From NCBI GenBank assembly GCA_030765325.1, contig JAVCCT010000362.1:1-11902 (forward strand): a stretch of 11,902 nt of DNA, written 5' to 3'. Numbering within the stretch: the stretch's first letter is position 1; the number at the start of each line of letters is the position of its first letter. Position numbers and translations under genes: made by a program. The notes beneath the pieces were generated by a model. It did no database searches. It saw nothing but the letters and a program-made list of their open reading frames with translations, and was not told where the DNA came from. Shown piece after piece: positions 7,001 to 11,902 of the stretch. The DNA is from Candidatus Stygibacter frigidus. GTDB lineage: Bacteria > Cloacimonadota > Cloacimonadia > Cloacimonadales > TCS61.

Positions 7001-8236
7001 ATGGCTCGAAAAATTATTATAATTGGATTACTGTTGATCTTCACTCTAATTCTTTTTGCTCAGGAAAAGATCACCCTTGATTTTATGGTGCAAAAAGCAA
7101 TGGAAAGATCATTATCAATTGAAGCAGAACTTCTGGACTACAAGAACCGGCAATCATCTTACAAACAAAGTTATTATAGCTGGCTGCCCAGTGCAGATAT
7201 CCGTGCATCAAAATCATGGGTAAATGAAGACTGGCAGGACCCGTCTGCGGGATTTTCTGCTAACTGGGGTATTTCTTCCAATGATGGAAGATATTTTGAT
7301 ATGAAAAGTCAGATGATAGATATGATCAATAGCGATCTATCATTAGAAAATGTTAAAAAGAATATTGCTTACAATGTCCTGTCCAGTTATATTGATGTCC
7401 TTTCGGGTAGCGATCTTGTGAAGCTCCAAAGAGAAGTATTGGCTGTGGAAGAGCAAAAATATCAACGTATAGAGGCTATGCAGAATCTTGGTGAGGTTAA
7501 TGAACTCGATCTTCAGCAATCTGAAATTGATAAGATCCAGGCTGAGATCAGTCTTAATGATCTGATGCTTTCTGTTGATAATAAAAGAGCAGACCTTTTT
7601 TATTATATCGGAATTAAAGATAACGGTGCAGAACTGGCAGACCTTGATCCGGAAATCAATTCTCAGCCCCGTGAATATCAACCTAATCTGCAATTTCAGA
7701 TCCAGCAGAAAACACTGGAATCCACTAAACTGATGCAGGATCAAACCTATATGGAACTGCTGCCAACCCTCTCTCTTAATTGGAGCTATTCCCGCTCATC
7801 TACTGATGGAATTACTGATTTTGATCTCTATTCAGAAAATGCTGAAGTTTCTCTGATGGTCTCCTATCCACTTTTTGATTTCTTTAGCAATTACCAGAAT
7901 TTGCAGATCATTAAAAGACAGTATAAATATAATCAAAGAAAGCTGGCAGATCAGAAGCTCGCTGACAAGAAGGAATTAAATAGTTTGAATAAAACCCTTG
8001 ATTCTCAGAATCGCAATTATGAATTATACCAGCTAAAAGCTGACCTGGCTGATAAAGTTATGGCTCGTGCTCAAGTGGAATATGAACAGGGAACTTTAAA
8101 TCTCCTCGATTATAATGATTATCAAAACAAATTATATAGCGCCCGTAAAAATGAGATATCAGAATATTACCGTCTTCTGGAAACCCAGGAAGCTATAAAC
8201 CTGTTGCTCTCTAAGAAAATTCTGGGCAAATGGTAA
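7001..8236 (+). CDS. TolC-family outer membrane efflux protein
   Basis: Likely trimeric outer-membrane channel-tunnel for type I secretion or efflux. The 411-residue precursor begins with a signal peptide (positive MARK, hydrophobic 5-19, cleavage near A20-Q21). The two internally repeated TolC units are visible: the first ends in LGEVNELDLQQSEIDKIQAEI (core 163-182) and the second in YEQGTLNLLDYNDYQNKLYS (361-380); this conserved (Y/G)xxGxxxxLDxxxxxxxLxxA-type element is the best family mark. Beta-strand-like segments lie at about 84-100 and 254-292, with long helical heptad regions between. GGAGG at 6992-6996 ends before the preceding TAA, and the ATG follows that stop with no gap. Together with the adaptor gene downstream it suggests an export complex; the cargo is not inferable. 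Confidence 0.9.
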   Translation: MARKIIIIGLLLIFTLILFAQEKITLDFMVQKAMERSLSIEAELLDYKNRQSSYKQSYYSWLPSADIRASKSWVNEDWQDPSAGFSANWGISSNDGRYFDMKSQMIDMINSDLSLENVKKNIAYNVLSSYIDVLSGSDLVKLQREVLAVEEQKYQRIEAMQNLGEVNELDLQQSEIDKIQAEISLNDLMLSVDNKRADLFYYIGIKDNGAELADLDPEINSQPREYQPNLQFQIQQKTLESTKLMQDQTYMELLPTLSLNWSYSRSSTDGITDFDLYSENAEVSLMVSYPLFDFFSNYQNLQIIKRQYKYNQRKLADQKLADKKELNSLNKTLDSQNRNYELYQLKADLADKVMARAQVEYEQGTLNLLDYNDYQNKLYSARKNEISEYYRLLETQEAINLLLSKKILGKW

Positions 8237-8255
8237 ATCACAAAAGGAATTAATT

Positions 8256-9440
8256 ATGCGCAAGTTTGAAGTAATTATTATTCTTATTGTCGTCTTTGGC
8301 AGTTTGATCATTCTTGGGATCAAAGACGCTGATAAGAAATCTCTACCTGAGTTGAAAAGTTCTAATGGTCTGGAAATGCAAATGGATGATTATACCACAG
8401 CCCAGGAACGCCTGGCTGTCAATGATCAGCTTAGTGATTCAAGACACAATGCCATCACAAGTGCCATTCAAATCGTCTCTCCAGCTGTTGTATCTGTTAA
8501 TGTGATCAAAACCCAGATCGTGAACCGACATCTGAGCCCTTTTGATAATCCCTTCTTTGGCTTTTTCAAAAATGTACCTTATAAAAGAGAGATCAAGGGG
8601 ATTGGTTCCGGAGTGATTATTAATGATGAGGGATATATCATCACTAATGCTCACGTTGTAGAAGGTGCCACTCAGATCAAAGTAATTCTCTCTGATAATC
8701 GTCAGTTTGAAAGTGAGCTTATTGGGGTGGATTCTGTTCATGATATTGCCATTGTTAAGCTCAAAGATGGAGAAGATCTGCCGGTTGCCAAATTGGGCAC
8801 TTCAAATGGTTTGATTATGGGAGAATGGGCTATTGCTGTCGGTAATCCCTATGGATTCCTGCTCAAAGATAGCAAGCCCAGCGTCTCTGTTGGTGTGATA
8901 TCTGCTTTAAACCGTGATTTCGCTCCCAATGAAGATGGCAAGATTTATAAGAAAATGATTCAGACTGATGCTGCTATCAATCCCGGTAATAGCGGTGGTC
9001 CACTCGTAAACGTTATGGGTGAAGTTATTGGTATCAATTCCTTTATCTTCTCTGAATCAGGAGGAAGCATAGGTATTGGCTTTGCTATTCCCATCGATAG
9101 CGTGAAAAAAATAGCTGATGAATTGATCCAGTATGGCAAGATAAGAGAGATCTGGTATGGTTTCAAAGTTCAGGAAATCACTCCTGTTATTGCTTCCTAT
9201 CTGGGGTTGAGCTCCTCTGATGGCGTTCTGGTTGCCCAGCTTGATAATAATGGCCCCGCCCAAAAAGCAGGTCTTAAAAAAGGTGATATTATCACGAAAA
9301 TAAATAAATATCAAATAAAAACTACTGATGATGCTGAAATTGCGGTTACAGATGTTGCCGTTGGTGATAAAATGAATCTGGAAATTGTTCGGGATTCTAA
9401 ACCTATGAGCATTGTTATAGATGCAATTGAATATAAATAA
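8256..9440 (+). CDS. htrA: Membrane-anchored HtrA/DegS-like serine protease, one PDZ domain
   Basis: Trypsin-like protease of the periplasm, expected to work as a trimer in envelope protein quality control or regulated cleavage. The catalytic triad is visible: H133 in ITNAHVVEG, D163 in HDIAIVKL and S246 in NPGNSGGPL (242-250). A single C-terminal PDZ domain spans about 300-392 (GPAQKAGLKKGDIITKIN at 333-350). The N-terminus has a hydrophobic segment (5-22) with no obvious signal-peptidase site, so it probably stays as a membrane anchor, as in DegS; a cleaved signal is the alternative. The 394-residue length with one PDZ also fits DegS/HhoB-like rather than two-PDZ DegP. AAAGGA (8243-8248) precedes the ATG by 7 nt. 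Its position between a TolC-family gene and a periplasmic adaptor gene is unusual. Confidence 0.94.
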   Translation: MRKFEVIIILIVVFGSLIILGIKDADKKSLPELKSSNGLEMQMDDYTTAQERLAVNDQLSDSRHNAITSAIQIVSPAVVSVNVIKTQIVNRHLSPFDNPFFGFFKNVPYKREIKGIGSGVIINDEGYIITNAHVVEGATQIKVILSDNRQFESELIGVDSVHDIAIVKLKDGEDLPVAKLGTSNGLIMGEWAIAVGNPYGFLLKDSKPSVSVGVISALNRDFAPNEDGKIYKKMIQTDAAINPGNSGGPLVNVMGEVIGINSFIFSESGGSIGIGFAIPIDSVKKIADELIQYGKIREIWYGFKVQEITPVIASYLGLSSSDGVLVAQLDNNGPAQKAGLKKGDIITKINKYQIKTTDDAEIAVTDVAVGDKMNLEIVRDSKPMSIVIDAIEYK

Positions 9441-9442
9441 GC

Positions 9443-9446
9443 GGAG
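9443..9446 (+). promoter_or_regulatory. Ribosome binding site deciding the adaptor start
   Basis: GGAG lies 5 nt before the ATG at 9452. An in-frame GTG at 9446 overlaps this site and would add only Met-Ser, so ATG 9452 (MKKFWWII, a typical anchor start) is preferred. Confidence 0.65.
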
Positions 9447-9451
9447 TGAGC

Positions 9452-10567
9452 ATGAAAAAATTCTGGTGGATTATAGTAATAGTCATTATTGTCGTCATAT
9501 ATTTTGGCTTTGTCAAAAAAGGTAAAGATAAAACCGTTGGATTTAGCCAAAAAATCGGGAAAACTGTCGTCGAAAAAGGTGAGATAACGATTAAGCTGGA
9601 AGAAACTGGTGAAATTCAGCCGGTAAGTGAAGTCGAACAAAAATCAAAGGTCAGCGGAAAAGTCGTAAAACTTTTCTTTGAAGAAGGTGATAATATCAAG
9701 GCAGGAGATGTTATTGCAGAGATTGAACCTGATTATGATCAAACCTATGAGATCACCCAGAAAACCCGTAATCTCAGAACTGCTGAAATTGATCTCACAA
9801 ATGCCCAGCGTGACTGGGAAAATAACCAGAAACTATATCAAGATCAGTATATTTCTCAAAATGAACTGGATAAGTTTGCTGATGCTTTAGAAAGAGCTCA
9901 AATTAATTATAACACTAATCTGCAGCAATATGAATCTATTAAAGAAATTGAAACCACTAATAATGTCTCTAAGATTTTAGCTGCTGCCACTGGTACCGTG
10001 ATCAGCAAGAGCGTGGAAGAAGGTGAAATGGTGCTCTCAAACACCGGAAGTTATGCAAATGGTACTGTGCTTTGCGTAATTGCTGACCTGACAAAAATGA
10101 TCGTGTCTTCCCGCATAAATGAAGTGGATATTGGCAAAGTATCCAAAGGAATGGAAGTGAAAATCCAGGTGGACGCGTATCCTTATGAATCATATTCTGG
10201 ATCTATCACCAGTATTGCTCCTATGGCACAATTGATCAATAATGTAAAAGTCTTCCCCGTAGAGATCAAAATCGATAGCGTGGATGAAAAATTACGCCCT
10301 GGAATGACAGCAAATATCACTATTATGGGAGAAAAACGCTCCGATATCATGACTGTACCCATCAGAGCTATCTTCTCTGATCAAAAGGGTAATGATATTA
10401 TCTATAAAGTGAAAAATGATACCATAGCCGGTAGCTCGCAAGTGAAAACAGGTATAAATGATTTCCAGAAAGTTGAGCTCATCTCCGGCGTAGCAGAAGG
10501 TGACACAATTTCTCTCACCGAACCTGCCCGAGCCGGAAAAAGACGCATAGACGCCATGTTCAAATAA
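9452..10567 (+). CDS. HlyD/MacA-type periplasmic adaptor (membrane fusion) protein
   Basis: Bridges an inner-membrane pump to a TolC-type channel. The 371-residue product has an N-terminal membrane anchor (about 3-20), a first half-lipoyl strand set with VSGKVVKLFFEEGDNIKAG (67-85), a helical hairpin (about 100-168, short, suited to a MacA/ABC-type rather than a long HlyD-type adaptor), the second lipoyl half with AATGTVISKSVEEGEMV (178-194), a beta-barrel domain (about 215-290, ending with LRPGMTANITI at 281-291) and a membrane-proximal domain (about 295-360). It is the last gene of the run, 11 nt after the protease gene. MacA genes are usually followed by macB (ABC ATPase-permease), but here only non-coding repeats follow. 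The pump partner must be elsewhere or the adaptor serves another machine; RND-type assignment is a less likely alternative. Confidence 0.92.
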   Translation: MKKFWWIIVIVIIVVIYFGFVKKGKDKTVGFSQKIGKTVVEKGEITIKLEETGEIQPVSEVEQKSKVSGKVVKLFFEEGDNIKAGDVIAEIEPDYDQTYEITQKTRNLRTAEIDLTNAQRDWENNQKLYQDQYISQNELDKFADALERAQINYNTNLQQYESIKEIETTNNVSKILAAATGTVISKSVEEGEMVLSNTGSYANGTVLCVIADLTKMIVSSRINEVDIGKVSKGMEVKIQVDAYPYESYSGSITSIAPMAQLINNVKVFPVEIKIDSVDEKLRPGMTANITIMGEKRSDIMTVPIRAIFSDQKGNDIIYKVKNDTIAGSSQVKTGINDFQKVELISGVAEGDTISLTEPARAGKRRIDAMFK

Positions 10568-10607
10568 AAACTGAAATAGATTATCCAAAGCAAACCCGAT
10601 TATTGTA

Positions 10608-10642
10608 GTATCCAGCGCATCCTTGCGCTGGGAGAGGAAAGT
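10608..10642 (+). repeat. 35-bp interspersed direct repeat, copy 1, with perfect stem-loop
   Basis: Begins GTATCCAGCGCATCC and ends GAGGAAAGT. It pairs with the copy at 10693-10727, differing at three of 35 positions by hand alignment, starts 85 bases apart. Inside it, CCAGCGCA (10612-10619) and TGCGCTGG (10624-10631) form a perfect 8-bp stem with a TCCT loop. This resembles a REP-like extragenic palindrome; a family across the genome is inferred, not seen. Confidence 0.85.
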
Positions 10643-10664
10643 TATTTCAGAACACCCTGCGTAA

Positions 10665-10683
10665 CCAGACCATCCCTGGTCTG
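10665..10683 (+). repeat. Diverged middle stem-loop of the same family
   Basis: CAGACCA (10666-10672) pairs perfectly with TGGTCTG (10677-10683) over a TCCC loop. The frame CCAG..CATCCYTG..CTG is shared with the flanking two stem-loops, but the two inner stem pairs are changed on both arms together, so pairing is preserved. The flanking sequence does not match the 35-bp repeat. Confidence 0.7.
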
Positions 10684-10692
10684 ATTCTTGTT

Positions 10693-10727
10693 GTATCCAG
10701 CGCATCCTTGCACTGGGTGGGGAAAGT
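10693..10727 (+). repeat. 35-bp interspersed direct repeat, copy 2
   Basis: Second copy of the repeat at 10608-10642. The stem arms CCAGCGCA (10697-10704) and TGCACTGG (10709-10716) surround the same TCCT loop. One substitution (G to A in the right arm) makes a C-A mismatch in top-strand RNA but a G-U wobble in bottom-strand RNA. Confidence 0.85.
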
Positions 10728-10761
10728 ATTTAAGTACAGGAATGATATTGCTATTTTTTTA

Positions 10762-10810
10762 ACTACGTCCACTATGTCCACTACGTCCACTATGTCCACT
10801 ACGTCCACTA
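10762..10810 (+). repeat. 9-bp tandem repeat array (5.4 units)
   Basis: Units are ACTACGTCC, ACTATGTCC, ACTACGTCC, ACTATGTCC, ACTACGTCC and a partial ACTA. The fifth base alternates C/T strictly, so the array is also an 18-bp repeat in 2.5 copies. It is bracketed by TTTTTTTA (10754-10761) and TAAAAAAA (10809-10816), an 8-bp inverted pair. The period is a multiple of three, but no supported gene covers it. Confidence 0.9.
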
Positions 10811-10847
10811 AAAAAAGATTAGGCTCTACCCAGAAATGTGATGTAAT

Positions 10848-11902
10848 TTATGAGTTGTTTTGGGGGAAATTGTCGAGTTTATCTTCCAGCTTTTTAACCT
10901 GGTCACGGAGCTCTTTGATGCGATATTCTCTTCCGATGAAAAGTTTATTATATCTATTTAGTTCCTTATTTTTTTCTTCCAGGTCTTTGGTGCGTTCTTT
11001 GATCAAATCCTCAAGGTGTTCCTGGTAGTCATTGAGCTTTTGTTCATTCTCTTTTCTATCAGTGATATCAGTAATAAAGGCAAATGAGGCATAGAACTCA
11101 TTATTTTGATCATATAGATGCGTAGCTTTAATAAGGCAGGGTATCTTTTTCCCGGATTTACTGGTAAAATTCATTTCATAACTATTATGAACCATATCAG
11201 AAGATTGATTGAACTGCTTCAGAAAAATTTGCTGATCATTGTCATCAACAAAATCAACAGGGCTTTTACCGATAATATCCTCAGGAGAATATTCCAGCAT
11301 CCTGCAGATTGATTTGTTAACTTCAATTGTGATCATCTCAGGATCAACCATCCAGAATCCTTCAGAAGTAGTATTGATCAATTCTTTATATTTATTTTCA
11401 CTGATCTTAAGTGCTTCTTCGCTTTTCTTTCTTTTATCAATCATAATATTAGCTGCTGAGGCAATTTCTTTGAATTCGGAATAATGCAATTTCTGTAGTT
11501 CAATATTTTCATAACTATCTGAGGCTTTGGAGAAGAAATGGGTGAAGGACTCGATATTTGATTTGATATTAGATGAAAAGTGTTTGATGATCAGGAAACT
11601 GAGCAGGAAATAAGCGAGCAAGAGTGCCAGATAACTGAAAGTTCGATTTTGCAGAAGAGTGCGCAATTGCTTTTTTTGATAGTCGATCTGTTTATTGACA
11701 TCTTCCAGGTACACCCCGGTTCCTATTATCCAGTCAAGCTCAGGCACCGCTTTTGTGAATGAAATTTTAGGGCTGGGTTCAAGTTGACCAAGTTTTCTCC
11801 AGGAATAGCGAGTGAATACACCATTCGGATTATCAAATGCTTCATGCTGCTTCTGGATGATCTTCACGCCATTCGGATCAGTAAGATCCCACACATTGCC
11901 GG
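10848..11902 (-). CDS. Cache-TM-PAS sensor protein, 5' end missing, no output domain
   Basis: The minus-strand frame is open to the right edge, so the N-terminus lies outside the window; a GTG at 11894 is internal (the upstream codons read Gly-Asn), not a start. Visible from there: the C-terminal part of a Cache-type extracellular sensor (WDLTDPNGVKII at 2-13; LDWIIGTGVYLEDV at 53-66), a transmembrane helix (about 87-104), a HAMP-like juxtamembrane helix region (about 108-160, LHYSEFKEIASAANIMI at 136-152), one PAS domain (about 165-280, with LINTTSEGFWMVD at 172-184 and AFITDITDRK at 272-281), then a coiled coil ending in NRYNKLFIGREYRIKELRDQ (313-332) and a short tail. It terminates at TAA (10850-10848) with no kinase, GGDEF or chemoreceptor domain. 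Periplasmic ligand sensing through Cache is family knowledge; partner and ligand are unknown. It converges on the main gene run. Confidence 0.88.
   Translation of the reverse strand, partial: GNVWDLTDPNGVKIIQKQHEAFDNPNGVFTRYSWRKLGQLEPSPKISFTKAVPELDWIIGTGVYLEDVNKQIDYQKKQLRTLLQNRTFSYLALLLAYFLLSFLIIKHFSSNIKSNIESFTHFFSKASDSYENIELQKLHYSEFKEIASAANIMIDKRKKSEEALKISENKYKELINTTSEGFWMVDPEMITIEVNKSICRMLEYSPEDIIGKSPVDFVDDNDQQIFLKQFNQSSDMVHNSYEMNFTSKSGKKIPCLIKATHLYDQNNEFYASFAFITDITDRKENEQKLNDYQEHLEDLIKERTKDLEEKNKELNRYNKLFIGREYRIKELRDQVKKLEDKLDNFPQNNS

Larger units (their letters stand above)
10568..10847. other. Convergent intergenic region filled with repeats
   Basis: Some 280 bases lie between the end of the rightward gene run and the end of the leftward sensor gene. 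I find no convincing ORF; an open frame at 10708 onward consists of the 9-bp tandem repeat and then antisense of the sensor gene. The region contains three related stem-loops (10612-10716) and a tandem array (10762-10810). None of the stem-loops is followed by a U-tract, so a canonical intrinsic terminator is not evident, although the stems could slow or end transcription from both sides. Confidence 0.8.

Noticed and set aside
10612..10650. Intrinsic terminator of the main gene run
   Set aside because: The stem is strong but is followed by a purine-rich GAGAGGAAAG, not a U-tract, and near-identical copies follow; a repeat family explains it better.
10608..10727. CRISPR array
   Set aside because: Only two near-identical copies with one 50-base gap, and the gap itself holds a related hairpin; no cas gene is nearby.
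10708..11028. Rightward open frame with a threonine/serine/methionine repeat
   Set aside because: The repeat residues are just the 9-bp tandem array read in frame, and the rest is antisense to the well-supported sensor gene.
11894..11902. GTG at 11894 as the real start of the sensor gene
   Set aside because: The frame stays open to the edge, and the protein from this point begins mid-Cache domain, so the gene is cut by the window.

Overview
The window comes from an AT-rich bacterial chromosome (roughly 40% GC by eye) with a two-membrane cell envelope. It encodes a TolC-type outer-membrane factor, a periplasmic adaptor and an HtrA/DegS-type protease. Start codons are mostly ATG with GGAG/AGGAGG-like ribosome binding sites, and the standard genetic code works throughout. 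The set of genes (Zn-LID adenylate kinase, long-N-terminus TrkH, DUF6485, a short DUF445-like protein, Cache-PAS sensor) suggests an anaerobic lineage of the FCB superphylum, possibly Cloacimonadota. That taxonomic guess rests on impression only.

Bases 158-10567 form one unbroken rightward run of eleven genes, with intergenic gaps of 0-19 nt and one 1-nt overlap, so it is a candidate single operon. In order: adenylate kinase (adk); a TrkH/KtrB potassium channel subunit and its TrkA/KtrA RCK gating subunit; a two-helix membrane protein with a lone PAS domain; an RluD-type 23S rRNA pseudouridine synthase; a 67-residue cysteine-rich DUF6485 protein; bifunctional riboflavin enzyme RibBA; a short DUF445-like membrane protein; a TolC-family outer membrane protein; a membrane-anchored HtrA/DegS-like serine protease with one PDZ domain; and a HlyD/MacA-type periplasmic adaptor. 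Nucleotide balance, K+ uptake, rRNA modification, flavin synthesis and envelope export are thus co-oriented. The last three genes look like an envelope export/quality-control module, but no inner-membrane ABC or RND pump follows the adaptor.

Bases 568-10847 of the right part (10568-10847) are a non-coding convergent intergenic region. It holds three related stem-loops (two near-identical 35-bp direct repeats plus a diverged middle copy whose stem is kept by paired base changes) and a 9-bp tandem repeat array (five units, alternating ACTACGTCC/ACTATGTCC) bracketed by A/T runs.

Bases 10848-11902 carry, on the minus strand, the 3' part of a Cache-TM-PAS sensor protein that runs off the right edge and ends in a coiled coil with no kinase or cyclase output domain. 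I see no CRISPR array, transposase, tRNA or rRNA. I found no clearly new multi-gene system; the most unusual signals are the repeat cluster, the pump-less TolC-HtrA-adaptor trio and the kinase-less PAS proteins.
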